A stretch of 64,000 nt of DNA, taken from Carposina sasakii. Lineage: Eukaryota; Arthropoda; Insecta; Lepidoptera; Carposinidae. Under the pieces are notes generated by a model. It was not told the origin of the DNA. It was given only the letters and a program-made list of their open reading frames with translations, and did no database searches. The stretch lies in the NCBI GenBank assembly GCA_014607495.2, contig CP053157.1, forward strand, positions 6,510,001 through 6,574,000, in the 5' to 3' direction. This document shows positions 1 through 10,900 of the stretch, piece by piece; the first letter of the stretch is position 1; each line of letters starts with the position of its first letter. A program made the position numbers and the translations under genes.

Positions 1-740
1 CGACATAACAATGACTGTTTTTTTAAGGTTAGGCGAATCACGTAAAAGATTATTGCATTGAATACCTAAATGAAGTAAACAAATGGTTTTGGGACCAGTC
101 AAATTTTTGGCGCTTAGAAAATAGGCCTCTTGTTACAGAAATAAAAATTTGTCAAATCTCTTAAAATAGACTTCTTCAAAAACGGAGACTATTTGCAGCT
201 ATTTGACATTATTCTTGGCAAGTTCACTTACACCCTTGTTATCTATGCCGGGATGGTATCCACATAAGTTGGCTGAAATTGATATCGTGATACTGTTTGT
301 AGTGAATCGTTATTGGCGGAGAGATTGAAATTCGAGATGTGTACTTTACTCACAAAAGCACTTTGCACGGAAAACGGTATTCAGGTTGCGGCATAAGTGT
401 TTATTGCGTATTTGGGGTGAATTATAATTTATATTTTTGAAATATTTTGTGTCTATTCTGTATTAAAATTTTGGCTTCACTGGAATAACTTGTCTGCATG
501 GAAGTCTCCCCTTCTAAGAGAGATTGATAGAACACACGCGTGTTTTTCAGGCGAAAAAGAGGTTTGTTGTTTGATTACCAGTATCTCCTATATTAAAATA
601 TGTATTAAAATAAAAGTTCCCTATCCTTAAATACAGGTAGGTAAGTATTATATTAAATAGGTATTACATAAGTAAATGTTGTTTCGGGTTTATTATTCTA
701 AACGCAAAAGCTATTATTGGCAAAATCTTTCCTGACTGTA
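1..740. other. AT-rich intergenic DNA, nothing recognised
   Basis: No open reading frame of credible length, RNA gene or repeat boundary was recognised here. Base composition is AT-rich like the rest of the non-transposon sequence. Confidence 0.5.
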
Positions 741-830
741 ATTTTAATGGGTACATGACCCTTTTGTTAAGGATTTAAGTCCATTGGATGACTTAAATCC
801 TTGACAAAAGGGTCATGTACCCATTAAAAT
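741..830. repeat. Fold-back inverted repeat (41-bp arms, 8-bp loop)
   Basis: Bases 741-781 are the reverse complement of 790-830 with a single mismatch, around an 8-base spacer. The whole unit is one near-perfect hairpin of 90 bp, as in fold-back MITEs or the centre of a larger palindromic element. No flanking target duplication was established. Confidence 0.85.
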
Positions 831-1362
831 TTACTACTATGTATTTACAAATTATGATACTAATACGATTTTCAACTGTCGCTGGCAAATATCTCTAACA
901 AGTTATTTTTCTTCCGCCATTTTCTAATCAAATGTTATCCATACCATTTAACATAAATACTAACTCGTACAAGCGAAGTTACGAGGTGTTTCCAAGATAT
1001 AACGCAAGATATAGCGCCCCTTCCGAACCATATACCATTTCATTGCAAGGGGCTACACAATTTTATTTCAAGTTAAATTGTGTTCCGAAGTCAGCTACTT
1101 CTTATTTATGGGGTGTATTGACGCCTCCGGCCACGTGTAGGCTAGAATTCACAAAGGATCAGTGTTGCCAGCGTCTTTTATTTCTCTATTTCTAAATGAA
1201 ATTGTATTAGGCGTTACAATTCGGAAGTTCAAACATTCACTATGGGTGCGCCCACCACCGGGCCCTACACCCTCCACTGACCCTCGGATCTGATAACTCA
1301 TAATTGCGACAACAGGCACTTGCACTAACTACAATCGCCATGAGAAACCAGACCCGAGCACC
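831..1362. other. No recognised gene
   Basis: Short open frames occur (for example 932-1195) but none resembles a known protein and none has coding-like neighbours. Part of 1240-1340 is more GC-rich than its surroundings. Nothing further can be supported. Confidence 0.45.
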
Positions 1363-1429
1363 TAGCATGCAAGACGATACATTGCACCATTCCGAAATCA
1401 AATGGTGCAATGTATCGTCTTGCATGCTA
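1363..1429. repeat. Perfect 29-bp-arm hairpin
   Basis: Bases 1363-1391 are exactly complementary to 1401-1429 around a 9-base loop. Perfect complementarity suggests a recent origin or a selected hairpin. It could be the core of a fold-back element; no host gene lies next to it. Confidence 0.85.
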
Positions 1430-2350
1430 TTTTAAGGTAAAAAAGATGTAAGGCAAACAACCCGGTAGTTGGCAACACTGAGGGCACCCTCTAATAATAG
1501 CCAATTTTATAATTCACTTCTCTTAAGTGCTACCACCTACCGTCATAACAATTGTCAACGCCCTAACATTATTGGTGTATTCTGAAACCCCTTAAATTGA
1601 ATTCGTTTTTGAATCAGGGAAAAATTAGGAGCCATAGAATTCTATCTTTGTATTGACGCGTTTTTGAAACTGTGATATTATTTCCTTTTTTCCTGACATC
1701 CGGCTCGAAGGACCAGTGTTTCGTATCGATAAATAAGTGGACTGTATAATTTTATGAATTCTGGTTTACTTTTCAAAATATAAATACAATGCAAGAATAT
1801 AATAATCAATTTTATTATGAGATGCGTGCGTGTGGCCTGCGTTTTTGCTAACAAGAGATCAAAAATAGGGCGAGAGCGCAGGTGCGCGAGGCGGCCGTGT
1901 TGCCAGCTTCCTGAAGCGTAGACAATGTGACGATCAGAAATCATAATTACATATAATACGTTGCTAGAATTTCAGATAAAATCGTGTAAAAAATACAATA
2001 ATAATAAATTACATGCCTATACATATTAAATAAAACTTTAGTAAGGTCACGTTCGTGTACTGCTCTAAAGGTCCTTTGCGAAGTAAGCTAATGATGTAAC
2101 CTGAAATTATATCTGAGACAGGATAGGTTACACCAAAATTTCTCCAATACAGGACAGTTAATAACAACCTGTTATATTCCCAACAAATCATATAAAAGTT
2201 GAACGTACAATAAGTAGATGTAATGTGTATCAATGTTATTGAACCGTCTTTGATATACTCAAGTATTCTCGAATATTCCAATTTCGCTTTATTTCAGTTT
2301 ATTACACATTCCGTTGCGGGGGCGAAGAATTTCATGAAAATCTACCTATC
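1430..2350. other. No recognised gene
   Basis: AT-rich sequence. The short minus-strand frames at 1678-1944 and 2009-2281 show no recognisable domain or family resemblance and are probably chance. Confidence 0.45.
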
Positions 2351-2607
2351 GACGATGAAGTGACAATACTTCCTAACTAACATTTTTTTAACAATATATT
2401 TATTTTTTAATGCAATATACTTATTATTGAATTACAAGTATATTGCATAAAAAAATCGATTTGTAAAAAAAATTCTCATACCTCCTAACTAACATTTTTT
2501 TAACAAGTCGTTTTTTTAATGCAATATACTTATTATTGAATTATAAGCATTAAAAAAATCGATTTGTTAAAAAAATGTTAGTTAAGAGGTATTGTCACTT
2601 CACCGTC
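2351..2607. repeat. Fold-back MITE-like element with nested repeats
   Basis: The outer arms, 2351-2394 and 2564-2607 (44 bp each), are inverted copies with only a few mismatches. Inside, the motif AATGCAATATACTTATTATT occurs twice in direct orientation, and each copy is followed by its own inverted partner. CTAACTAACATTTTTTTAAC also occurs twice directly. The 257-bp unit therefore looks like a palindromic element with an internal partial duplication. Confidence 0.75.
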
Positions 2608-2724
2608 GCTATGTTTGAAGGTAAATTGGAATAAAATTCATTTATATTTGTCTCACAGAAGGCTTAAGTTTTCATGTACTATTCCAAAGTGTCAACATTT
2701 ATTTCAGTTTTGTTATACTTATAG

Positions 2725-2835
2725 GAAGCCAAAACTGCAGGATCACAAGGGAGATCCCACAGCCACGTTTAGCACAGCGGGGACGGATATTAACGGTCAG
2801 TAACATGTTGCTAGCTTATCGCTTAAGATAATGCC
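2725..2835 (+). repeat. Dispersed repeat family 'C', copy 1 (+)
   Basis: This is the first of eight fragments in the window sharing an ordered set of motifs: ACTGCAGGATCA, CACAGCCACGTTTAGCACAG, AGTGACAAGTTGCTAGCTTA, then GAGTTCCTTAG. This copy carries the first three and degrades in the third. The family is not one I can name; the absence of an ORF fits a SINE-like or LINE 3' untranslated sequence. Confidence 0.6.
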
Positions 2836-2839
2836 CGAT

Positions 2840-3785
2840 TATACTTTCTCATACATGTTGCCCAAAGTGTAAATAACGCAATAAACTTATTAAGACAACT
2901 CCCGTTCCTCAGAGTTAACTTGTTTTATTCATGGGCCTTTGAATAAAGATGGCATTATTAAAGCAGCTCAAAGAAAGTCCGGTTGAGCTAATGCAAACTG
3001 GGGTTAATAGTCATACATATTAATGGAAAAAATTATATGTTGCCCATAAAACTACATACGGAGAAAATAGGGTCGGAAAACAACTCGGTCCTTCAATATT
3101 GCCGGAATATATTTAAATAAATTGTTGTGACGTGGACTGTCTCAATATATTTTTACTTGTGATAAAAATAGAGTATATGGTGATAATTTGTCTCTTACAA
3201 TAAGGTTAACGAAGATATGATCATAGTGTAAAGCTGACATAAATACTGATAAAATGATGATTGATAAACTTCGCGTCAGCTTTCATTACGAACTTTATTT
3301 TGTGAAAACTTTACTGTGTACAATTAAGCATAGGAATAAGAATTAAATCTCAATTATAGAATTCGCAAATTTGTTTTTTAAACCAGAGTTCCTTTTAGTA
3401 TCGTTTAGGTTCTTAAACGGAATTGGTTTTAGCGTTAATGGTTTTAGCCCAAGGTATAAAATTTCAGTCAGGTGCCATTCAGTTTTCTTTGGCAAAGTTG
3501 TTGAAGAAAAACATCGTCTTTCAAAGAAAAATGGTGCTCACATTTACGCTCTCACTGCGGCCATTTATAACTATTTATGAAAAAAGAAAACAACAATGTC
3601 TTATCCAACGCTACGAGTGCTTTTTCAGCTACTTATGCCTCTCATCTGTTATGATAAATGAGAGTTTTGGAGTTTATCCAGCGCCATGTGCGCTTTACTG
3701 GCCCCTGCAGTGGCTACGCTAAGTGTGATCCATACAGAAGGTCCACTGCAAAAATAAAAGCTCTTGAGTCTTTTACCAGGGCACG
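2840..3785. other. No recognised gene
   Basis: Overlapping short frames at 3371-3722 encode no recognisable domain. The block around 3655-3735 has a composition different from the surrounding AT-rich DNA and may be the body of the SINE that follows, but no boundary is clear. Confidence 0.4.
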
Positions 3786-3804
3786 TAATTTTATTAGTAG
3801 AAAC

Positions 3805-3885
3805 AGATATAAGTGGTAAGAGCACTGACACGCGGAATGCAGAGGTCGTGGGTTCGATTCCCACCCGGGTGAGGAATTTTTTCCA
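3805..3885 (+). repeat. tRNA-derived SINE head
   Basis: The segment contains a recognisable pol III internal promoter: a degraded A-box-like TAAGTGGTAAGAG near 3812 and a near-consensus B box GGTTCGATTCC near 3852, in a tRNA-like order. The 5' acceptor arm does not pair with the 3' side, so this is not a functional tRNA. The minus-strand frame across it gives the 'GGNRTHDLCIPR' type spurious peptide often produced by tRNA-like SINEs. Confidence 0.65.
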
Positions 3886-4593
3886 TTTCTTTATGAATAA
3901 TTTTATAGATAATAATGTTTAATGGTATGGTATAGGTATATGGTATAGGTCTAAGAAAAGCAGAAGAAAAAGGTATCTGGAGACTTGATAAGACTTTTAG
4001 CAAACGACGTCACGGTCACAGCCTTTAAAAATAGAATCTGACGATTTACTAATTTTGTATTTAACTTATTTATGATTTCCTTATTACTTACTGAAAAATA
4101 TAAAAATATCAACCAAAATAAACGAAAAACTAAAATGAAAAACTTTACAATGAAATAGAAATGAGAATAAAATAGAGCTTGTGTCATCTTAAAGTGTCAT
4201 AACTGGCGCAGAATGATAGGTATTCTTATACCATGAGTATAGAGCGAACTGTCTGTAACTTTTGTAATGCTATCCTTTTCCGATGGGGGAGGCATTAATA
4301 GGAAGCCCTTTTGAGTACTTCAACAACAGTTTGCCGGACATCTACCACTACTGGAGACAGATCTGGGTCATTTGGGACAACCACTAAGGCCTTTCAAAAA
4401 TCAACTGTTACTCGTATGTCTTTTTATGATCAAAATAGGTATGTAATTTTTTTCGATAGAACAATTGATAATGCTAATGGGTAGGTTTATCAAAATGAAA
4501 AGTATTTTAGGATAAAATCAACTGAAATTAACTAAAATACTTGATCAGGCGTAAAACATAATATTATTTATAAATAGGGAGATAAATAAAGCA
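3886..4593. other. No recognised gene
   Basis: AT-rich flank of the hAT insertion. I see no gene, hairpin or repeat boundary that can be supported. Confidence 0.45.
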
Positions 4594-4601
4594 GTTTTAA
4601 T
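4594..4601. repeat. hAT target site duplication (left)
   Basis: GTTTTAAT here is repeated exactly at 9112-9119, directly outside the two ends of the element. The 8-bp length and the nTnnnnAn pattern match the Ac-type hAT duplication. Confidence 0.9.
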
Positions 4602-4616
4602 TAGTGTTGCCCAAAT
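4602..4616 (+). repeat. hAT left terminal inverted repeat
   Basis: TAGTGTTGCCCAAAT matches the reverse complement of 9097-9111 except for the outermost base. Ends beginning (C/T)AGTG are usual for hAT elements. Confidence 0.9.
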
Positions 4617-4760
4617 GCAAGAACAAGACGAGACTTAGCCAGTCTTGGTCTTGGTCTTGCGCCAATACACCTGGTCTTGGTCTTGGTCTTGGTCTTGCGC
4701 TCCCAGTCTTGGTCTTGGTCTTGGTCTTGCAGCAAGAGTCTTGCAAGTCTTGCAATTACC
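4617..4760. repeat. hAT left subterminal CTTGGT array
   Basis: Tandem CTTGGT units occur in three clusters separated by short spacers, with GCAAGAC/GTCTTGC motifs at their edges. Similar arrays sit inside the right end. Subterminal repeats are where hAT transposases, through their BED fingers, are known to bind in studied elements; binding here is inferred. Confidence 0.8.
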
Positions 4761-5114
4761 TATTAGTCTATTACTATTTATTAAAGTTTACTTTAAATCT
4801 TAGAAAAACGTATTAGAATTGACATTGTGAGCTTGAATTAACATAGCCATAGTAAAGATCAAGCAGATTAATAAATAACTGAAGATTTGATAAGAAATTC
4901 GAAAAATCAACTGACCTATATGTCGTTTTCCATGGAAGTAACTGTTTCTTAATAAACATTTATGATTTATAAGCTTACATTTGCTAAAACATGTAAAAAA
5001 ACAAATTAATTACAATAACTTGACTGTATTTTAAAGAACAATACTTATCTGTCTAGAAAGAGATTGAACTCTCAACTTATAAGAAATTTAATAAAAGAGT
5101 TTTACGATTTATCA

Positions 5115-5120
5115 TTTATT
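5115..5120 (-). promoter_or_regulatory. Candidate polyadenylation signal of the hAT gene
   Basis: AATAAA on the minus strand lies about 58 bases downstream of the transposase stop codon, a plausible distance for 3' end formation. Confidence 0.5.
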
Positions 5121-5177
5121 TGAATAAAAAATAAAATACAACACAAATCAACAGCTTTATCATTAGGTTATGATACT

Positions 5178-7556
5178 TTATATCAATTCTTTTGACCAAG
5201 AATTAATACAAAGTAACCATCTGGCTGACTCATCACTTAACCTATTTCTATGTTTTCTAATTACTAATGATGCTTTAGAAAATAACCTCTCAGCAGGTAC
5301 TGAAGTTGCAGGTATTGAGAGAAAATCACGGGCCATTTTCGATAAAATCGGATACTCTGTCTCATGCGTCCTCCACCAATCTAAAATGTCTTCCGAGCTG
5401 GCAGTTCTTGGTTTTCTCAGGTACTCCTCCAACTCGTCTATCACTAAGCCTTGAAGACAAGATCCAGATGACGTCGAGGGACATTCATAGAGTTTATCAA
5501 AGTCTATTAAGTCTTTATCTTCATCACATACTTTATTTTCTTTTTCTGGTAATTCCAGAGATTTGTTCAGTGAGTGTAGACTTTTATATTCTTCATAAAG
5601 TTCATTGAACTTGCGCAGACTTTCTGTTTTAAGTTGCTTCCCCCACATTGTCAGGTCAAAAGTCTGAGCCTTATGCCTTGGGTCTAAAATTAAAGAAGTA
5701 CAATAAATCCAGTTGCTCTTCTTGTAATGTTTAAGCATTTTGTCTCGAGCTGCTTGGAAAGCTAGAATGAGCCTTTCATCCACTTCAGATCGATTAGGTT
5801 TCTCATCTAACTGTTTTACCATGGATTCAATTTTATCTAGCAAGAGATTGAATGATACAATGACTAGCGGTAATGTAACATATTTGTCTCCACCAAGTTT
5901 TGTACTTAAAAGTTTAAAGTTTATTAGAAATTTATGTAATTTTTCGAGTACCTGCCATTCATTAGCTGTGATTTGAAAATCATTCAATTCGGTGACAGAA
6001 CTGCACAATATGTCAATGCCCGCTCTCACTTTTAAACCAAATCCAATCATATCATGTGTGGAATTCCATCTCGTTGGACAGTCAAGAATGGCATTTAGAT
6101 TTGATGGCACGCCAGCTGCTTCACAAGCAGACTGAAACTTCTTCTTCACTATCTCACTTCTTTTTATTTTACTGGAAATACTGCGTAACTTTGTTACAGA
6201 TGTACGCGAGTCAGCAATATTTGGTGCAGATTCTTCATCTTCCTCATCCTCAGTTTCGTCTGCATAGTCTTCGTACTGCTGATCTTGCGCGTTAGTGTCA
6301 GACTCACAGTGTAATGCTAAGGTCTTTAATAAATCTTGTACACCAAGGTTTAAAATGTTAGCAAAGCACCGGAAATGTTGATTGTCTGAATCAAAGTGTG
6401 GCGGCAGCTGTTTGCCCAGTTCAAACATAAATTTGGTATTTGCACTTGCGTTGTCGACCGTGATAGCTTGTATTTTATCAATTATGCCATATTCCAATAA
6501 ACATTCATGGAAAATCGTTGCAATATCTTCCCCAGTATGTCGACCGCGTGATGGTATAAAATCAAGAACTACAGATCGATACTTCCATTCGTTGTCTATA
6601 TAATGAATAGTAACCCCGTAGTAACTCCTACCAGCAATTGACGTCCACCCATCAATGGTAAACAACATTTTAGATGATAATTGTTGAAGTCGTTCCTTGA
6701 GATTCAATTGGAGCTCTTCAAATCACTCTTTGACTTTCCTTCTAAGTGTAGACCTTTTAGGAAACACCATATTAGGGCAAATACGTCGAAAATATACTTG
6801 TGTAGCTTCGTCATCGAAAAATGAGAAGGGAAGATATTTTTTCACCACCCAATCAACTGTAGCTGTCGTGATGTTGTCACTGCTGTTTTCCGACTGAAAC
6901 AAAACAATAAATATTGTGTTATTATTTAAAACATACTAGGTTTGAGCGTATAAGAGGAGGAGGTTTGTTGTTGTTAAATCGAGAAAATCGTTAAATTGAT
7001 ATTTGTTATATTAAGGTTGCACTGTACTGTAATTTACCAAAATAAAGTACTTAGTTGTTACTGGCCGATTAAATGAAAATATGGGTGTTTATAAAAAATA
7101 TTTAAGACGATAATTACATACTTAATATGTCGCACCCCTAGATGAAAACACCACTAACTCAAAAATACTTACGTAAGTTAATGGCGTTTTTGAAAGTATC
7201 GCATGAATAGCTACGCGGAGTTAAAATTCTTTTAACTGTTAAAAAAATATTCTTACCTGTCCACTTCTTCCAGCGGTTACTAAAAAGCTTGTGATATCTC
7301 CACTTAATTTTGGTTTAACAGGAAGAAATATTTCTGATTCCTTTTTGTGGAAAGATATTAGATGTTTCCTTAAGCCTGAAGTGTTTCTGTTTTTAATTTT
7401 TATTTCAATCTTTTTATGTTGGCACAATTTACACAAGGCAGTTTGGGATGCATGAATTATTTCGAAAAACTCCTCAAATTTGCTTTTGGGTCTTTTAGAT
7501 CTGTGACTCAAACTCTCGTTACTCGGACTAGAATAATTTGAATCTTCGTCACTCAT
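5178..7556 (-). pseudogene. hAT transposase, BED finger plus hATC, two exons, one nonsense codon
   Basis: DNA transposase that would cut and paste the surrounding element. Exon 1 is 7556-7257 (ATG at 7556). It ends at a GTAAGA donor and encodes a BED finger with C42, C45, H65 and H70. The 363-bp intron runs 7256-6894, with a pyrimidine-rich TTTTGTTTCAG acceptor. Exon 2 continues in the same phase to the stop at 5178. It holds the RNase-H-like core, with acidic residues in FTIDGWTS and ITVDNAS and an RCFANILNL segment where relatives usually have His in place of Asn. It ends with the dimerisation region containing SVPAERLFS. Total length, about 670 codons, is normal for the family. The reading frame is broken by TGA at 6725-6723, so no full-length product is expected; the remaining 3' part is open for 514 codons. 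Gene model is inferred, not transcript-based. Confidence 0.88.
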
Positions 7557-7902
7557 ATTAAATTGTACACGTGATACGTTTTTAGAAAACAACGAGAATT
7601 AGTAAAAACAATTATTAAGTTAGACTCGAAGCACAGCTCAATTGGAAATGACTGGAATTAAAATAATTCGTATTATGAAGTATAAATAAATGAAGTACGT
7701 TTCCTTGCTTTCTACCGCGCCGCCTCGCCACGTGCCGGCTCTATGAAAAGGATGCCGCCGCAAATCAAACGATGCCGCGTGCGGCGTACAAACACACACT
7801 AAATATTACCTACTTGTACAGACGCGACGCGTGAATAAAATATATGTAAAGAATTAGTGCCAATCACTATTCTTTACATATAAGTGAATGTTTTGGCGTA
7901 CA

Positions 7903-8040
7903 TCTATACTAATATTATAAAGCTGAAGAGTTCGTTTGTATGTTTGATGACAGAAGTTTTAAAATAAATAAATAAATCCTGAACGTCACTATACCTCCAA
8001 AGTTACTATTCCTCGTGGACGAAGTCGCGGGCACAGCTAG
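7903..8040 (+). mobile_element. Short Lep1-like non-autonomous Helitron nested in the hAT
   Basis: The 138-bp segment begins TCTATACTAATATTATAAA and ends GGGCACAGCTAG, inserted between A (7902) and T (8041), as expected for Helitrons (TC...CTRR in an AT target). A GC-rich imperfect hairpin, CGTGGACGAAGTCGCGGG, lies just before the 3' end. It is much shorter than typical full copies, so most of the interior is probably lost. Confidence 0.7.
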
Positions 8041-8934
8041 TAAATACTTACTCTCATCATCTCTCTCAGAGATATTCGGGCTGGTAAGTAATACAAAACT
8101 CTTATCGCAGGCTTTTTATTTTATTAGTAGGTAAGTACCTACGCTTTTTATATTATTTTATTAGTTTTGTAGAATTTTTTTACACGTTTCAAGTATATTT
8201 AAAAGTGGCTACAATATTTATCAAACGGGTGATATTTGAACACTTTTTTGCTATTTTTTCTTGTAAAAACTTAAGAAATATAATGACAAAATGTACAATA
8301 ATAGTACCTAAGTAATTAGTTTAAAACCATATAAGTAATCAATATTATAATATATACTTACTAGAATGAATTATTATGATATCTACTACCTATCCTTACC
8401 ATTTTATCCTAATCATAATACTACTTGCGTGATCAGTATAATGTATTCATTTTCATTCTAAGCACTCTGAAACTTATTTATTCTTTGGAACACCTGTAGG
8501 TACTCTTAAAATTCGAAATTATTTTGCATGAGTATACCTACGCCCTATGGCGGCAATCAAATAGTGTCAAATGTTATGATTTCGGCGTGGCGGCAACGAT
8601 TGTTTTAGATTTCAAAAGAAGCCGCCGGCGCGTGTATCATAAGTTCATAACCATGTACTTCCGAAAAGCGGCAAATTTCTTTGAGAAGTAAGTACAAAAC
8701 CTTTGATGCCGCATTATCAAAGTGCCGATGGTTAAAACATAACTATGCATGCACTCAGTTTGATTTTAATAGATATTTTTTTATTCGCTATGTTTATGGT
8801 ATTAGTCGTAATGCGCATAGGTCCAGTTTTTCATATTCTTTGATACAGTTTTTTGCGTCTCATAGAATTCCTAAGCGTACCTACCTATACACCGAACTGT
8901 TACACCTAACTACTCCGTGAAATAGCGCTAAGTC

Positions 8935-9096
8935 CTAGCTGCAAGACGCAAGAGTCTTGCAGGCTATGTCTTGTTCTTGCTCAAGTCTTGCACGGTCAGT
9001 CTTGGTCTTGGTCTTGCTAAAAATACGCGGTCTTGTTCTTGGTCTTGGTCTTGCAAAAACGCAAGAACAAGACCAAGACTGCAAGACCAAGACTGA
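8935..9096. repeat. hAT right subterminal CTTGGT array
   Basis: GTCTTG/CTTGGT units fill this end. The outer part (about 9060-9096) runs as CCAAGA on the plus strand, the mirror image of the left end. The inner part (about 8998-9055) runs as CTTGGT, in the opposite orientation. Confidence 0.8.
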
Positions 9097-9111
9097 ATTT
9101 GGGCAACACTC
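9097..9111 (-). repeat. hAT right terminal inverted repeat
   Basis: ATTTGGGCAACACTC is the inverted partner of the left end, with a mismatch only at the outermost base. Confidence 0.9.
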
Positions 9112-9119
9112 GTTTTAAT
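9112..9119. repeat. hAT target site duplication (right)
   Basis: GTTTTAAT is an exact copy of 4594-4601. Confidence 0.9.
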
Positions 9120-9740
9120 GTATCTCTCAAATCCGCCTGAATAATGTAGAAAATACAAATGTATTCGGAAATTTCAATGAATAAATTTAATATACAGCAT
9201 AGTTGGCTTTGTTCAGGAAAGTAAGTATTGTGTATTTACATATAAATTATTTTTATCTACATATCCCTGATTTATTTTTCTCTTTATATATAGTTACGGG
9301 ATTTGTACGAAATATACAATATAATACGAAGTATATAAAGAAAATATGTACCCACTATGCTTGTTTAAAACTAAGAGTGTATATTTAGTATAAAAAATGG
9401 TTGAATTCATAAAGGAAATAGAAAGTAAACTCACATATCACGTCAGATATTGGAAAAATATTTATATTTCACCCATTTTGTGCAGCCCTCTGTGAAAATC
9501 ACGAGCATTATGCACTTCTAATGAAATGCTTAAAAACAGTGGTCGAAATAACATAAAAATTTTAGAGCTTTATTGCTAAAGAGTGGGGTAGTAATAAATG
9601 AATATTAGAATAATAATTTTAATAACGACATTTTCATATACAAACAAGCTATTTTAACTAATACAAGATAAAAAAATCTTACGTAGATGAATAATGTATA
9701 GAAAATTAGAGAACTCCAGCGCCTTTTATTGTATATACCT
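9120..9740. other. No recognised gene
   Basis: AT-rich DNA between the hAT and a LINE remnant; nothing recognised. Confidence 0.5.
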
Positions 9741-9744
9741 ATAT

Positions 9745-9935
9745 CATTGTCATCGTCAGCCTATTGCAGTCCACTGCTGGACGTAGGTCTCTCCCAGTGT
9801 ACCTACGCCACATGGCTCGATCTCCCGTTTTTGCCATCCAGTTACTACCAGCCGTCCTTTTTAAGTCATCGATCCATTTGGCCGGAGGGCGCCCAACGCT
9901 ACGCTTGCCGAGGCGCGGTCTCCATTCAAGACCTA
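9745..9935 (-). pseudogene. Non-LTR retrotransposon, C-terminal end of the RT ORF and 3' tail
   Basis: Read on the minus strand, the segment encodes a short run resembling the extreme C-terminus of LINE endonuclease/reverse transcriptase proteins (SVGRPPAKWIDDLKR, then AGSNWMAKTGDRAMWRR). The frame then shifts where relatives read through to a QQWT-like end. It finishes in the tail CCAGCAGTGGACTGCAATAGG plus a degraded (GAT)n. About 60 codons of a protein normally near 1000 remain, so it is a 5'-truncated dead copy. The clade (RTE-like or other) cannot be fixed from this fragment. Confidence 0.7.
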
Positions 9936-10479
9936 TATATTATATGTATATATACTTAGGTATCTAGCGTCTCATAATAGTGACATTTCACCGCGTCACG
10001 CCGGACACAACATGCAACTTGGGGACGTTATTTTTCCTCAAATACTGTCCTTGTAGGGCTATCAAGAGAATTTTTAAATTAAAACCATGACTAGAAGATT
10101 TTGTGTCGTTTGTGATGTATTTATGTTTATTGCATATGATCTAAACCTTTTTAACTTTAACTATGTGAAAATGACTAAAAAGTACCTAAAGACTAGTAAT
10201 TCTACCTACATATTATTATGTGTACTTAATTACCTAAGTCTCTAGGTACTTTTTTTTACTCGTTTTACTCTCTTGCTCTTGTAAGCTCTACTTTGAAGGT
10301 TATGTCAATAATTATTACCTACTGTGTTATTCAAAAAACAATAATTTGACGCAGCATTTTTAAATTAGAAGTCTAGCCAGTAACGTAATACATATTCGAT
10401 TCTGAAATCTAATTTCGATCTACTTATAAATTCTATCACTGGATAGACGTAATAATTAATGTGTTTACTAGCATTGATG

Positions 10480-10705
10480 GTGGTGCCTTCGTTTGCAGAG
10501 AAGAATTCGTACCACCCCATGTCTGTCCGTGGGTATCGTACGAAATGATTAAGGGTCTCCCGTGTTGACAACATACCTAGTCCAAAATACAAACTGCGGT
10601 CACCAACCCGACTGCCCAGCGCGGTGATTATGGGGTAAAATCCCCATGGCAGAGCAAAGCCTTGTGGCGTGTCCTGGGTGAGGGACTGCAATAGCATGAC
10701 GAATA
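10480..10705 (+). repeat. SINE/LINE-tail repeat family 'E', diverged copy
   Basis: Shares with 20862-21172 the ordered motifs GAATTCGTACCAC, GTCTGTCCGTGGGTATCGTA, GTTGACAACATA and CCAAAATACAAACTGC, and ends in a degraded tail near 10690. The minus-strand frame 10365-10709 crossing it is not credible coding sequence. Confidence 0.65.
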
Positions 10706-10900
10706 GCATAGACGACTAGTTTTTATTACATAATTATGTTCTTCAAAATAAGCATCTATATAGGCAGAGCAGAACACAGGACCAAGATTTTCGAGAAAGG
10801 AAAGAGAGAAAAAATATTAGGAAAATATGACACTAACATGTCATGAATTAAACGCAGACGGATTCTGAAAGATGTTGATGATTGTTGGCAAGATGACACG

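Larger units (their letters stand above)
4602..9111 (-). mobile_element. Complete hAT DNA transposon (~4.5 kb)
   Basis: The element is bounded by inverted ends, TAGTGTTGCCCAAAT on the left and its near complement ATTTGGGCAACACTC on the right, flanked by the 8-bp duplication GTTTTAAT. Inside are CTTGGT-rich subterminal arrays at both ends and a spliced transposase gene on the minus strand with an N-terminal BED zinc finger and a C-terminal hATC domain. The structure is intact apart from one nonsense codon in the gene and a small Helitron-like copy nested upstream of it. This copy could still be mobilised in trans if active transposase exists elsewhere in the genome; that is inference. Confidence 0.93.

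Noticed and set aside
2351..2607. CRISPR-like array
   Set aside because: Repeats are inverted and AT-rich within a eukaryotic element; there are no regular spacers.
3805..3885. Functional tRNA gene
   Set aside because: The B box is good but the acceptor stem does not pair and the D-arm is degraded; it fits a SINE head.
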